A stretch of DNA of 64,000 nucleotides from Phycisphaerales bacterium (GCA_029260555.1 JAJDCZ010000042.1:33784-97783); one strand, 5' to 3'; shown: positions 33,328 through 43,651, counted from the first letter of the stretch. Notes: generated by a model not told the origin, from the letters alone. A program made the numbers and translations.

Positions 33328-34638
33328 ATGAGTACTTATACATACTTTGATCTGGCAGGATGGGAGTTCTGGGGCTCACAGAGCAGAGTCTTTCCGATAT
33401 TGATGACTGTCTTCCGAGAGTCCAACCGGTGTGAATTCTCGCGCATGCTGTCAGAGCGTAATCATCTGATCTGGGGCACGATTGAAGCCGAAGAAGACGA
33501 GCGTGAGAACGCTGTTGTCTATCGCTGTTCAGTGAGCCAAGCCATCGATCGTCTGAATGTGATGGGATTCACACTGGAGCGAGCTCGGGAAGAGTATGAA
33601 GAGCGGCGAAAGGATCTTATAAAGGATTTGCTTGAGAAAATGGAGGATGAAGGTACGAACACATCGTCAGAAGAATGGGATGCTAAGAGAGTTGCAGCAC
33701 TCAAAACAATGACATTTGATGCCTACAAATCAGTTTTAAAGAGTACTATTTTGAAAGTTACTCAACATATTGCAGACTCATCGGAGGAGACAGACACGCT
33801 CGACAAATATGATGAATTTATTAACGGCGATCATGCCGGTGATTATCACATGGGATTTTTTTGCAGCGACATACGGTCTCTTCTCCGATTGGCTTGCGAA
33901 TGCGTCCCAGGGGATGCCGATGTTACCCAGGACATTACAGATTTGATACATGCTGGGTACTATGACAAAGATGAGGAAGTGTGTAAAGATGCAATCGATT
34001 TTCTCCTTTCTGATTATTCAGAGAACGCGCCATATATCATCCTGACGGAAGGAATAACTGATCAAATGTTCTTGCAAGGAGCAATGAGACTACTCTATCC
34101 ACATCTTGTAGATTATTACACTTTCTTTGACTTTCAAGGGAAAAAATCTCAAGGTGGAGCGGGTCCACTAGTTAATTTGGTCAAAGCTTTTGCAGCTGCT
34201 GGGATTACAAACCGAATTATTGTGCTCTTTGACAATGATACCGCAGCCTTTGATGCCAGAAAATCCCTAAAAAATATCCATCTGCCGAAGAACATTGTTG
34301 TCATTAATTATCCTGATCGTAGCGAGTTGTGTTCGTACCCTACACTTGGATCAAAAGGGCTAAAAGATCTAAGAAATCTCGACATCAATGGGAGCGCAGC
34401 AAGTTTGGAACTCTATCTTGGTCATGATTGCCTTCTAACAGATGATGGATCATTGTGTCCGGTTAAATGGTCTGGCTTGAGTGGAGAACAAGGGTCGCTC
34501 ACGAATAAGGCGTTCGTCCAATCAAAGTTCAATGACAAACTCAAAAATTACGAAGATGATAATACCAACGAGAAAGCGGAATACGATTGGTCAGGATTAC
34601 GGTCAATATTGGAGTTGGTCTTCAAGTCTTTCAATTGA
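33328..34638 (+). CDS. HEPN/Toprim-type protein, candidate defence gene
   Basis: 436 residues. The N-terminal half (WEFWGSQSRVF, then charged helices to about residue 150) looks like the HEPN/Toprim N-terminal domain; I do not see a clear RxxxxH pair. Residues 235-330 form a Toprim-like fold: E241 in ILTEGITDQMFL, then LFDNDTAAFDA with D302 and D304, the acidic set that binds metal in Toprim nucleases; NYPDRSELCSYPTLG follows. This gene is visibly richer in A+T than its neighbours, consistent with transfer. HEPN/Toprim proteins are associated with anti-phage islands. It stands alone between the repeat protein and tRNA-Tyr. Confidence 0.72.
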   Translation: MSTYTYFDLAGWEFWGSQSRVFPILMTVFRESNRCEFSRMLSERNHLIWGTIEAEEDERENAVVYRCSVSQAIDRLNVMGFTLERAREEYEERRKDLIKDLLEKMEDEGTNTSSEEWDAKRVAALKTMTFDAYKSVLKSTILKVTQHIADSSEETDTLDKYDEFINGDHAGDYHMGFFCSDIRSLLRLACECVPGDADVTQDITDLIHAGYYDKDEEVCKDAIDFLLSDYSENAPYIILTEGITDQMFLQGAMRLLYPHLVDYYTFFDFQGKKSQGGAGPLVNLVKAFAAAGITNRIIVLFDNDTAAFDARKSLKNIHLPKNIVVINYPDRSELCSYPTLGSKGLKDLRNLDINGSAASLELYLGHDCLLTDDGSLCPVKWSGLSGEQGSLTNKAFVQSKFNDKLKNYEDDNTNEKAEYDWSGLRSILELVFKSFN

Positions 34639-34807
34639 ACTTCACAGAGAAATCCAGACGGATGACTATATCTCGGTCTGGTGGTTAATCGCCCATACAG
34701 TTGTGTGGGAGGGTCGTATTGACGCAATCAACCCTCCCAGCACTTGCCGGGGGCCAAGATAGATGCTACATTCCCGCTCTGAAGCTCTGCTTTGGATCAG
34801 ACAATTC

Positions 34808-34889
34808 GGGCGTGTACCCAAGTGGACAAAGGGGGCAGACTGTAAATCTGCTGGCAACGCCTTCGGAGGTTCGAATCCTCCCGCGCCCA
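34808..34889 (+). tRNA. tRNA-Tyr (anticodon GTA)
   Basis: 82 bases with a class II variable arm. The acceptor arms are GGGCGTG and CGCGCCC (one G-T pair); the anticodon stem GCAGA/TCTGC holds CTGTAAA (anticodon GTA); the T-arm is GGAGGTTCGAATCCTCC. The gene is followed by a terminator. It is about 24 kb from tyrS. Confidence 0.95.
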
Positions 34890-34893
34890 TTAG

Positions 34894-34922
34894 CGCAATC
34901 CTGTTTCAGGGTTGCGTTTTTT
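34894..34922 (+). terminator. Intrinsic terminator after tRNA-Tyr
   Basis: Ten-base arms at 34894-34903 and 34907-34916 (one G-T pair) with a 3-base loop, followed by six T. Confidence 0.85.
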
Positions 34923-34956
34923 ATTAGCCGCGTCAGATCCCTTGCTCCAGGCTCGC

Positions 34957-36591
34957 TCAATCCCGTTTGTCCTCGTCTCCTTCCAGCACGCCATAGGCCA
35001 CACCCACAGCAATATGATTGATGTGATTGAGCTGGCTGAGCACTTCCAGGTGCATCTCGGTGGTATCAATGGTCTCTGATTCGCCGTGGCGGAGTCTTTC
35101 AAAGTGCCGGTCGCGCAACGCCACCTCTTTCTGCTCCGCAGCACCATGATGCGTCAACAGCCGGGATGCGATGTCCTTTTGCTCCGTCGCAAATGTCGCT
35201 GTGGCCAGCTCCAGGCTCGTCATCGTCACATCAAGATATTCTTTAAGCTCAGCCCAGCCCTTGTTTGAAAATCGCACACCCCGCTTGTGTTTTTTAATCG
35301 CAACGCCCAGCAGGTTGCGGTCGATCACATCCCCGATGATCTCAAGATCGCTGAGAAAGCGAAGCTGCTGAACCCGGGCCTGCGCCTGCTGTGGCGATAT
35401 TTCTTCTGCGATCTGCTGCGTCAAAAACCGTTTCACGATCCGGTCCAGCGCATCCACGCGATCATCCGCAACCCTCACCCGGCGAATCACATCAGGATCA
35501 CCCGTCTTGAGAGCAATCCAGCACTGCTGAAGCATCTCCTGAACAATGCTGGCCATCCGGGCGATCTCATGCTTGGTCTGCGTGAATGCCACCGAAGGGT
35601 CATCTGCCCAGCGTGTATCCACAAAGCGAGCTGAAAACGAATCTGATTCAGAGTCAATCCGGGCAGGAACCAGCAGCGAACACACTTTCCAGATGATGCC
35701 AAGCCAGGGCAAACAAACAATCAGCGTGAGCAGATTAAACGCTGTGTGTGCATTGGCGATCTGCCGGGCAAGCGAGCCGGGGGTGCGATCAAAGAAATCT
35801 GCAATCGGTCCCATCAACAGGATCAGCACAGCTGCAATCACACTTCGACTCAAAAAGATCCCCAACCCAAATCGACGCGATTCAATCCTCGACCAGCCCG
35901 CCAGGAGTGCCGTCCCCGCAACCCCTATATTGGCACCAAAGATATAAGGCAACACGATCGTCGCACCCGCAGCCGATTCAGCATCTCCTGAAACGCTCAG
36001 CCCCACAATAATGGCAATCGCTGCGGTACTCGACTGGGTCAGCATCGTCAGCACAATCCCCACCATCGCCACCAGCCACGGATACTTGGCCAGCAGCGCA
36101 AGTTGTATGTGCATGTCTTCTGAAGCCAGCATGCCCGCTGTCGAATCCTTCACCACCCCCACACCCAGAAACACGAACGACATCGCAAGCAGCACCTGCC
36201 CCACACCACGCAGCATATTCCTCTTCGTGCCTTGAAAAAATATAATCCCCATGAGTGCCAGGATGGGCGCGTGAGAGGCAATATCAAAAGCAATCAGCTG
36301 CACCGTCAGCGTCATCCCCACATACGCCCCCAGCAACAGCGCCATCGCCCGAGGCGGCGACACACGGTTTTCCCCCACCAGATTCACTGCCATCAGCGAA
36401 AGCGTCGTACTACTCGGTGCTGCAGCCCCAAGACCCATCCCCATCACAGACGCTCGCAGCGGCTTATCCGTGACCCGCCCCATCCAGACCGACAGCCGCT
36501 CCCCAAACAACCGATTCAGACCCTTCCGCAAGAACCGGATCCCAAAAAACAAAAGTGCAATTCCGCCACCTGCGTGCAAAAGTTCAACCAT
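34957..36591 (-). CDS. Na/Pi-cotransporter family protein with PhoU-like domain
   Basis: About 544 residues. The N-terminal 320 have eight or so membrane helices in two inverted halves, with the family motifs GAAAPSSTTLSLMAVNLVG and MLTQSSTAAIAI (the QSS motif) near residues 60 and 190. The C-terminal 200 residues are soluble and helical (RMASIVQEMLQQCWIALK, DALDRIVKRFL), resembling PhoU. Family members carry phosphate or regulate it. The ATG at 36591 is chosen over a TTG at 36597. The gene diverges from the ABC-F gene; no pst genes are near. Confidence 0.88.
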   Translation of the reverse strand: MVELLHAGGGIALLFFGIRFLRKGLNRLFGERLSVWMGRVTDKPLRASVMGMGLGAAAPSSTTLSLMAVNLVGENRVSPPRAMALLLGAYVGMTLTVQLIAFDIASHAPILALMGIIFFQGTKRNMLRGVGQVLLAMSFVFLGVGVVKDSTAGMLASEDMHIQLALLAKYPWLVAMVGIVLTMLTQSSTAAIAIIVGLSVSGDAESAAGATIVLPYIFGANIGVAGTALLAGWSRIESRRFGLGIFLSRSVIAAVLILLMGPIADFFDRTPGSLARQIANAHTAFNLLTLIVCLPWLGIIWKVCSLLVPARIDSESDSFSARFVDTRWADDPSVAFTQTKHEIARMASIVQEMLQQCWIALKTGDPDVIRRVRVADDRVDALDRIVKRFLTQQIAEEISPQQAQARVQQLRFLSDLEIIGDVIDRNLLGVAIKKHKRGVRFSNKGWAELKEYLDVTMTSLELATATFATEQKDIASRLLTHHGAAEQKEVALRDRHFERLRHGESETIDTTEMHLEVLSQLNHINHIAVGVAYGVLEGDEDKRD

Positions 36592-36838
36592 CCACAACGA
36601 CTCCCAGACTTGCCCTCCGCCAGGTGCACAACCATCTCGCCCCTGCCGGATTCAGCTTCGACAATCAAAGAGCATATCAAGTTTTCATGCAACACACCTG
36701 CAAAACCCTGCAAAAGATGGCAACTCACGACCTTGCCCCACACTCTCCTCCCCCCACCTCACCCCTTTCCCTTCAGTATGCAAACCGAAACTTGTTCAAC
36801 TCTGGTTGACTCGCCCACACAGGTTCTACAATCGCGGC

Positions 36839-38797
36839 GTGTCAGCCCTTGCCGTTCTCAATGTAGTTTATTCCTACGCCGATCAACCGGTGCTGTCTGA
36901 ATGTTCGCTCAGCATCGATCATGGCCAACGCCTCGGCATCGTCGGCCGCAACGGCTCAGGCAAGACCACACTCCTGAAAATACTCGCAAGCCACATCACG
37001 CCCGACAAAGGCTCCCTCTCAAAAGCCCAAGGCCTGCGCCTGGGATATCTCCATCAGCAACACAACCTCACTCCGGGCCTCTCGCTGATCAAAGAAGCCC
37101 ACAAAGCGTTTGACTGGATCAAAACGCTCAAAAGCGACCTTGAAGACCTTTATGACCAGGCAGCCCATGCCACCGGAGATGCGCTCAACAAGATCCTCAA
37201 AAAGCAGGCACAACTTCAGCAACAGATCGAATCCGCTGGCGGCTACGCCCTGGGCCATCGCATCAACGCCACCCTCCATGGCCTGGGCTTTTTTGATCGC
37301 GAGTTTGACATCCCTGTTCAATCACTCTCTGGCGGTCAACAAGCCCGCCTCGCCCTTGCCAAGCTCCTCCTGGCTGAGCCCGACATCCTGTTGATGGACG
37401 AGCCCACCAATCACCTTGATATCCAGGGCCGAATCTGGCTCGAAAACTTTCTGCGTGACACCTACAAAGGCGCTGTCGTCCTCATCGCACATGATCGCGC
37501 TCTGCTTAACCATGTCGTTGACCGAATCGTCGAAGTCGAGCATGGCAAACTTTATGACTACCCGGGCAACTTTGATTCGTTCCTCAACCTCCGCAAACAA
37601 CGGCTTGAAGTCGCCGCCCGCGCCTATGACAAACAACAAGACAACTTCAAACGCCAGGAAGCTTTCATTCGCAAGTACAAAACCGGCCAGCGCGCCAAAC
37701 AGGCACGAGGAAGACAATCAATCCTCGACCGCGAACGCGCCGAGCACGAGCTTGATGCACCGCCCCCCGAACGCACCATGAGCCTGCGCCTGCCACCCGC
37801 ACCACCTTGCAGCCAGATCATCCTCACCGCACAGGATCTCTCCAAAAGCTACCAGCAGGCTGATGGCTCAACCCGCACACTCTTTAACAATCTCAGCATC
37901 AAAGTTTCCCAAGGCGAACGCTGGGGCATCATCGGCCCAAACGGTGCTGGCAAAACCACACTTGTAAACTGCCTGCTCGACAACATCTCCCCGGATTCCG
38001 GCTCAGTCAGACTCGGCTCACGCCTGAGTATCGGTAGTTTTTCACAATCACAAGATCATCTTGACCCTGAAAAAACCGTCTGCCGATTCATCCAGGATGC
38101 TGTACGGAAAGAAAACCCCGACCTGGACATGTCCGAACAGCACGCTCGTGATCTGGCTGGTGCATTCCTCTTCAGTGGCAGGGATCAGGACAAGGCTCTG
38201 GGCGAAATCAGTGGCGGCGAACGCGCCCGCGCCACTCTCGCAGCCCTCATGGCAAGTGCAAAAAATGTCCTCATCCTCGATGAACCCACCAACCATCTAG
38301 ACATCCCCAGCGCCCAGAGACTCGAAGAATCACTCTCCAGCAATACCGCTGGCGGCTTCACGGGCACGCTCATCCTCATCTCACACGATCGCGCACTCAT
38401 CAACGCAACCTGCGACCACCTCATCGTCCTTGATGGCAAAGGCAACCATCAGCTCACCCTTGGCAACCACGATGACTGGATCAGACATCAATCTGTCACA
38501 ACAAAACCAATCTCAACAGTTACACAAGAGAACCACTCCCCCCTTCCCACCACTTCAACTCCAAATCCCAAAGCGGAAAAAAGCAAATCCAATCCATTCT
38601 CCTGGATGAGCGACGAAGTACTTGAAAACAAGATTCATCAACTCGAAATCAACATCGCAGCTGTAGATCAAAAACTGGCTGACCCTGAAGCATGGACAGA
38701 TGCCAAACTCATGAAAACGCTCACTCTTGAGAGGCAATCCATCAATGCCGATCTTGAGCCTCTGGAAAACGAATGGCTGCACCGCGCTGAAGATTAG
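36839..38797 (+). CDS. ABC-F family ATPase (Uup/EttA-like)
   Basis: About 652 residues from a GTG at 36839, the only start near the conserved LAVLNVVYSYADQPVLSE. Two ATPase domains without membrane parts: Walker A GRNGSGKTT and GPNGAGKTT, signatures LSGGQQARLALA and SGGERARATLA, Walker B ILLMDEPTNHLD and VLILDEPTNHLD. The linker between them (RKQRLEVAARAYDKQQ, KRQEAFIRKYK) is the P-site interaction motif. The C-terminus has a short coiled coil (LENKIHQLEINIAAVDQKL), as in Uup. ABC-F proteins act on the ribosome. Its stop is three bases before the stop of the convergent response regulator. Confidence 0.9.
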   Translation: MSALAVLNVVYSYADQPVLSECSLSIDHGQRLGIVGRNGSGKTTLLKILASHITPDKGSLSKAQGLRLGYLHQQHNLTPGLSLIKEAHKAFDWIKTLKSDLEDLYDQAAHATGDALNKILKKQAQLQQQIESAGGYALGHRINATLHGLGFFDREFDIPVQSLSGGQQARLALAKLLLAEPDILLMDEPTNHLDIQGRIWLENFLRDTYKGAVVLIAHDRALLNHVVDRIVEVEHGKLYDYPGNFDSFLNLRKQRLEVAARAYDKQQDNFKRQEAFIRKYKTGQRAKQARGRQSILDRERAEHELDAPPPERTMSLRLPPAPPCSQIILTAQDLSKSYQQADGSTRTLFNNLSIKVSQGERWGIIGPNGAGKTTLVNCLLDNISPDSGSVRLGSRLSIGSFSQSQDHLDPEKTVCRFIQDAVRKENPDLDMSEQHARDLAGAFLFSGRDQDKALGEISGGERARATLAALMASAKNVLILDEPTNHLDIPSAQRLEESLSSNTAGGFTGTLILISHDRALINATCDHLIVLDGKGNHQLTLGNHDDWIRHQSVTTKPISTVTQENHSPLPTTSTPNPKAEKSKSNPFSWMSDEVLENKIHQLEINIAAVDQKLADPEAWTDAKLMKTLTLERQSINADLEPLENEWLHRAED

Positions 38798-38799
38798 AT

Positions 38800-40263
38800 T
38801 CACGCTGCGTCATCACGCCCATCGATCCCATACGCTTTCATCTTCTTGTAAAGCGTCGTTCGGTTAATCTCAAGCTGATCGGCCGTACGCTGACGATTCC
38901 ATTCGTTGGCTTTCAATGCGCGAAGCAGAATTCGCCGTTCTGGCTCTCTGATCGCTTCTGACAAAGGCATGGGCACCCATTCCTGATCCTGATCAAGCCC
39001 CATCTGCCTGCGAACCCGATCCGGCAAAAGCCCTCCCGTCGTGTTTTCCACAACACCAGGCGGCAAATCCCCAACCCCGATCGTCTGCGAACGCGTCAAC
39101 ACCGCTGCACGCTCGACAATATTCTCAAGCTCACGCACATTGCCCGGGAATGTATACCGCTGCAAAGCCCCCATGGCATGATCATCAAAACCGGTCAATA
39201 CCTTGCCAAGTTCCTTGCTGTGAATCTGCAAAAAATGCTCTGCCAAAAGCGGTATATCACACACCCGATCTCGCAACGGCGGCAACTCAATCTTCACAAC
39301 ATTGATCCGGTAATACAAATCCTGCCGAAACCGCCCCGATGCCACCAACTCCTCCAAAGGCTCATTAGAAGCCAGCACCACGCGAACATCAACCTCGATC
39401 GTCTCCGATGAACCCACAGGCTCAAACCGCTTCTCCTGAAGCACACGCAAAAGTTTCAACTGCATCGAAGCCGACGCAGAGTTGATCTCATCGAGAAATA
39501 TCGTCCCATGATCCGCAGCAAGAAACCGACCAACCTTGTCCACATGAGCACCCGTAAACGCACCCTTGACATGCCCGAACAACTCTGATTCCAGCAGCGT
39601 CTCAGGTATCGACCCGCACGATAGCTCCACATAAGGCTTGTCACAACGCGTTGATCGATGATGAATCGCATGGGCAATCAAACTCTTGCCTGTGCCCGAT
39701 TCTCCCGTCATCAATACCGTCGTCTTGCTCGGCGCCACCGCTTCGATCAGCTCATAAATCCGCGCCATCCGATGATCAGATCCCACGATATTGTCCAGCC
39801 CATACCGCGAGTTGAGCTGCATCCGCAAAACCTGGTTCTCTGCAATCAATGCCTGCTGACGCAAAGCCCTCTCAAGACTCACACGAAGCTCCGTATCAAC
39901 CACAGGCTTGGTCAGATAATCCGACGCACCCAGTCGCAGCGCCCGCACAGCGGACTCGATCGTGCCATAGCCCGTCAGCATGATCACCACAGTACCCAGA
40001 TGGTTCTTGGTCACCTCACGAAGCACTTCCAGCCCGTTCAGCGTCGGGAGCGAGACATCACAAATCACAATACTGAAAGGCCTGGGTGACATCCCCGCGC
40101 CCGCCTGCTGAGTCTCAGCCTGTTTGATCATCGTGAGCGCTTCACTCCCATCAAACGCTGTTGCGACTTCATAGCCCTCGAGCTTGAGAAACTCCGCCAA
40201 TGACTCTGCCACAATCGGATCATCATCAACGATCAGTATTCTGGTTCTATCCTTGTTACCCAT
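38800..40263 (-). CDS. NtrC-type sigma-54 response regulator
   Basis: About 487 residues, three domains. Receiver (residues 8-125) with phosphoacceptor D69 in VICDVSLPTLNG. AAA+ domain (about 155-385) with Walker A GESGTGKS, the sigma-54 loop GAFTGA, Walker B GTIFLDEI and FRQDLYYRINV. A Fis-type HTH at the C-terminus, RQRTADQLEINRTTLYKKM. It activates sigma-54 promoters. The start is the ATG at 40263. It follows the histidine kinase gene by 18 nt, so the two form a pair. The target genes are not evident from sequence. Confidence 0.94.
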   Translation of the reverse strand: MGNKDRTRILIVDDDPIVAESLAEFLKLEGYEVATAFDGSEALTMIKQAETQQAGAGMSPRPFSIVICDVSLPTLNGLEVLREVTKNHLGTVVIMLTGYGTIESAVRALRLGASDYLTKPVVDTELRVSLERALRQQALIAENQVLRMQLNSRYGLDNIVGSDHRMARIYELIEAVAPSKTTVLMTGESGTGKSLIAHAIHHRSTRCDKPYVELSCGSIPETLLESELFGHVKGAFTGAHVDKVGRFLAADHGTIFLDEINSASASMQLKLLRVLQEKRFEPVGSSETIEVDVRVVLASNEPLEELVASGRFRQDLYYRINVVKIELPPLRDRVCDIPLLAEHFLQIHSKELGKVLTGFDDHAMGALQRYTFPGNVRELENIVERAAVLTRSQTIGVGDLPPGVVENTTGGLLPDRVRRQMGLDQDQEWVPMPLSEAIREPERRILLRALKANEWNRQRTADQLEINRTTLYKKMKAYGIDGRDDAA

Positions 40264-40281
40264 CAAACTTCATCCGATCCT

Positions 40282-41124
40282 TCAACAACCTTCACAAAGC
40301 GGACACTGAACCCTCAGCACAGCCCCAGACCGATCCGACCTTTGCGTCAGGCTGATCGTCCCACCAAGACTCTGGATCACATCCCTGCAGGTCGCAAGCC
40401 CCAGCCCAGTCCCATCGGGCTTCGTTGAGCACCCAAACTCAAACAGTTTTTCCGCTTCCTCCACACCCCCAAGCCCCACCAGCCCCGGCCCATCGTCCGT
40501 AATGCTCAGCCTGATATTCCCATCATCTAGCCTTCTGATTTGAATCGTGATATTCCCACCCGTGCTTTGTAACGCGATGGATTCAATAGCATTTTGTAAG
40601 CCATTAAGCACCACCACATACAAAGGCCCCGCCAACAGCCCCTGGGCTCTTTCTTCAATATCAACCTCAATCTTCACGCCATGCTCATCAGCCATCGGCA
40701 TGAGCACTTGCACCGCATGCCCCACCGCTTCGCCCAGCTTCACGCTCCGCCCCGGCGCAGCTACAACCGAACCAATACTCGATCCCGCGGTGCTCATCGC
40801 TGCATGCACCAGCTCTGCCATGCGATCAAGCGCAAGCTGAGCAACATCAAGGTGCCTTTGAGCATCAGGCCCCGTCTGTTCATCAGCCTGCTCGCCAGAC
40901 TTATCGGGCATAGACCGCCTCGCCAGACCGATGCGCCGAATCGACGCATCCAGCAGATTAGCAAGCTCATGCGTCAATACGGCAACCTTCTCGATCGACC
41001 AAGGCGTCTCCCCAGGCTCTGGCTTGCCCCCCGCAGGCACAGCCCTCCCACCGCCCTCTACAGGTTCAGCGTCAAAACGAGCATCCTTCTCAGGATCAGA
41101 TTCAGGCTTTCGATGGTGATTCAT
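40282..41124 (-). CDS. Soluble histidine kinase, partner of NtrC-type regulator
   Basis: 280 residues. The H-box has H52 in VLTHELANLLDAS; the ATPase domain has N in GLQNAIESI, G1 in DDGPGLVG, and G2 in GTGLGLATCRDV. The first 40 residues are charged and disordered-looking. There is no signal peptide, membrane segment or PAS domain, so it probably senses an internal signal through a partner. It ends 18 nt before its response regulator. Confidence 0.88.
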   Translation of the reverse strand: MNHHRKPESDPEKDARFDAEPVEGGGRAVPAGGKPEPGETPWSIEKVAVLTHELANLLDASIRRIGLARRSMPDKSGEQADEQTGPDAQRHLDVAQLALDRMAELVHAAMSTAGSSIGSVVAAPGRSVKLGEAVGHAVQVLMPMADEHGVKIEVDIEERAQGLLAGPLYVVVLNGLQNAIESIALQSTGGNITIQIRRLDDGNIRLSITDDGPGLVGLGGVEEAEKLFEFGCSTKPDGTGLGLATCRDVIQSLGGTISLTQRSDRSGAVLRVQCPLCEGC

Positions 41125-41264
41125 CGCAACATTGATCGTCCCTTTCCAGACAGATCATGCAGTTTCATGTTGATTTCGTACAACAATTTTCCCGCCCCGC
41201 CCGTTGCACCCTCGCATCACGCACAATCTGCCCCACCTCCACCCCATCCACCCCCCACTTCAGA

Positions 41265-43358
41265 TCAAACCACACGCACTGCATGCTGCGACCAGTTCAG
41301 TCGATCAAGCAAGGCATACCGATTGATCCCGGCTGCTGCCCGCTTGCGCAGCGCTGGCTCATCATCATCCCGGCTTATCTGCATCAGCATCTCGCGCACA
41401 CACGACCGATCCGCCCGATGTGCCGTGCTCTCAACGATCACCGGCGCCAGACGATCCGCAAGCCACACGCCCGCCACCCTGTGCATGGTCCGGTCATCTG
41501 TGAGCATCGATCGCAGGCTTTGGATCCCCCGGTTGGCCGGAGCCGCGATATCTGTTTCAATCAAACCCCGAATGGAGTTCGCGCGGGCCCGATGTTGATT
41601 GTCCATGCAGAAATCGACCATCACCGCTTCATCAGCATCAGCACGCATTACAGCGTGGTTCCTCGCCCGCTTCACAATCGCTTCAACCGCATTTGCGCGC
41701 ACACGCGTATCACTATGACCAAGAGATGCCCGCACCGCACCACGCGCACTCGTACTGGTCAACGACCCAAGCGCAAGCACCACCGCTGAAGCAACCCGAT
41801 GAATCGATGAATCTCCCCGATTCGTTGCGCTCTTGCCCAGCAGCGTCAACATCTCAAGCTCCAGCTCTGTTGCAAAGCCAAGCATCGATGCCAGCAACAC
41901 CACATTGATGCGCTGCTCAGGCGTACCCGAAATCAAACGATCCCGCGCCATCGCAATAAATGGTTCTCGGCGTGCGCTCAGCGCCCGTCTTGCCAACACC
42001 CTGCTCTGCGCACATTCCACATCAAAAAGCTCAAGCCTGCTCAACTCCTGCCTGGCAATCTGTCGTACCGCCCGAACCGGGCTGCGACCAAGTGCTTTGC
42101 ACACCCGCGCCACCCGGCGCGACCTTGCATCCCTAAACACCCAAGGCTGCGTCAACCCCACACGAGACCAGCGCAAACAGGCTGACACAGATACGCGCCG
42201 GTCTCCATCAAAGCACAAATCCGCAGCGACCCCATGTGTCCCCACACGAAAAAGCTCAAACCGAACCCGAGGCGACGGATCCAAAAGCAAACTCGATAAA
42301 CAAGCATCCCGCTGCCTTGCGGTCATCGACACCATCGTGAGCCAGCGGACCAACCCCAGCCTTTGACGAACTGACCACCCTGAACGCACACCCAGTGCAG
42401 GCAAAAGAGCAGAGCGGGATCCAGAACCCTGCCCTTTGCCTGCAGCACCCGCCCACGCCCCTCGCAGCTGATCCAGCACAACGCCAAACTGTTCCTCCCT
42501 GACCGGATGCACCAGCAGATGTCGGGCATCAAGCAAAGGCTCAAGGCGTGACCACTCTTTGATCTGACTGATCCTGCGCCCAGCTGAGCCTCTAAGTGCA
42601 TCTAGCGTGCACAGGTGGTATGCCCAGCGATCCATCTCAGGCATTTCTGCTGTGCGAAGCACCTGTCGCATCGCCAGAATGCCCGGATGTGATTCGTTTT
42701 CTGCAAAAAAATGCATCAGCGTGCCAGGACCCGCCTCCCGACACCAAGGCCCAAGCAGCGCAAGCGCAGCCAGCAAAGCTTCACTCTTGCGGTGATGGTC
42801 AAAGTCCTGACAGGCTCGCACCACCGCAGATTCCAGCACCCCCACCCCCACCACTCCCCCCACTCCCCCAGCCTCCACAGCCGAGTCCTGAAATGAAGAC
42901 CAGCGATTGTGTGCCTGAGCCATTTCGCTCAGCACTCGGGCAACCCCCTCTGACACGCGAGCATCCTCATCAGTCAAAAGTCGCTCGATCTGATCCGCCA
43001 GCACCGGCTCTTGAACTTGCCCTGCAATCAGCGTGGCTGCCAGGCGTGTGTCAGCTTCGTCGCTCGAAAAAAGCCTGGGCAGGAGCACCCGCCAATGGCT
43101 TGCTCCAGCTTCAAGAACCTCTGCCTGGTCTTCACTTGAAAGCTCAAACCAGCACGAAGCCAGATGCTCGAGCGTTTCATCAAACTCCCCAAGCCTCCGA
43201 TCGACAAGCCATTCATTCAATGCTCCCAGCCCAGGCAGCTGGCTGGCTGCTCGATTCAGTCGGCGCAGCTGCACCATCGCCTGTCCCGGCTCCAGATGCA
43301 CCTGCTGATCACCAGCAACCGCAGAGGATCGACCCGCTATCGAACGAAAACTGAACAT
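41265..43358 (-). CDS. HEAT-repeat-like protein of unknown function
   Basis: About 697 residues from the ATG at 43358 (MFSFRSIAGRSS); a start at 43442 is possible. Helical, Ala/Leu/Arg-rich throughout, with HEAT-like units such as DTRLAATLIAGQV, DARVSEGVARVLSEMA and DTRVRANAVEAIVKRAR. A glycine/valine low-complexity stretch (GGVGGVVGVGVLE) is near residue 175. No signal peptide or enzymatic motif is seen. It lies 140 nt upstream of the kinase gene on the same strand and may be part of that signalling set, but this is inference. Confidence 0.7.
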   Translation of the reverse strand: MFSFRSIAGRSSAVAGDQQVHLEPGQAMVQLRRLNRAASQLPGLGALNEWLVDRRLGEFDETLEHLASCWFELSSEDQAEVLEAGASHWRVLLPRLFSSDEADTRLAATLIAGQVQEPVLADQIERLLTDEDARVSEGVARVLSEMAQAHNRWSSFQDSAVEAGGVGGVVGVGVLESAVVRACQDFDHHRKSEALLAALALLGPWCREAGPGTLMHFFAENESHPGILAMRQVLRTAEMPEMDRWAYHLCTLDALRGSAGRRISQIKEWSRLEPLLDARHLLVHPVREEQFGVVLDQLRGAWAGAAGKGQGSGSRSALLPALGVRSGWSVRQRLGLVRWLTMVSMTARQRDACLSSLLLDPSPRVRFELFRVGTHGVAADLCFDGDRRVSVSACLRWSRVGLTQPWVFRDARSRRVARVCKALGRSPVRAVRQIARQELSRLELFDVECAQSRVLARRALSARREPFIAMARDRLISGTPEQRINVVLLASMLGFATELELEMLTLLGKSATNRGDSSIHRVASAVVLALGSLTSTSARGAVRASLGHSDTRVRANAVEAIVKRARNHAVMRADADEAVMVDFCMDNQHRARANSIRGLIETDIAAPANRGIQSLRSMLTDDRTMHRVAGVWLADRLAPVIVESTAHRADRSCVREMLMQISRDDDEPALRKRAAAGINRYALLDRLNWSQHAVRVV

Positions 43359-43651
43359 AACAGCTTCCAATGACTCCAACGCCAGCCCAATACCCACCAA
43401 AGTCCTTTCCAGACTCCGTTTTTCAATCACAAACCCCCTCAAACAAGGAAATCAGGCTGCAATATGCTGTATAATCCATAAATACAGCTACATGATGTTG
43501 TATGACAATCACAAAAAATTCGCAATTTACCAAGAAATTCCAATCAAATCGTTTCAGCCAGACATTATCGGCTATCATAGTGGTTGCAAACCTGATATAT
43601 GGCAAAACACACAGCCATGCTTTTTGAAATCGGTCAAGAGCAGAACAGAAG

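Noticed and set aside
34808..34889. A second tRNA integration site at tRNA-Tyr for the HEPN/Toprim gene
   Set aside because: No repeat of the tRNA-Tyr 3' end and no integrase were seen nearby.
34666..34890. Open frame across tRNA-Tyr on the minus strand
   Set aside because: Antisense translation of a tRNA (MGAGGFEPP type), a common annotation artefact.
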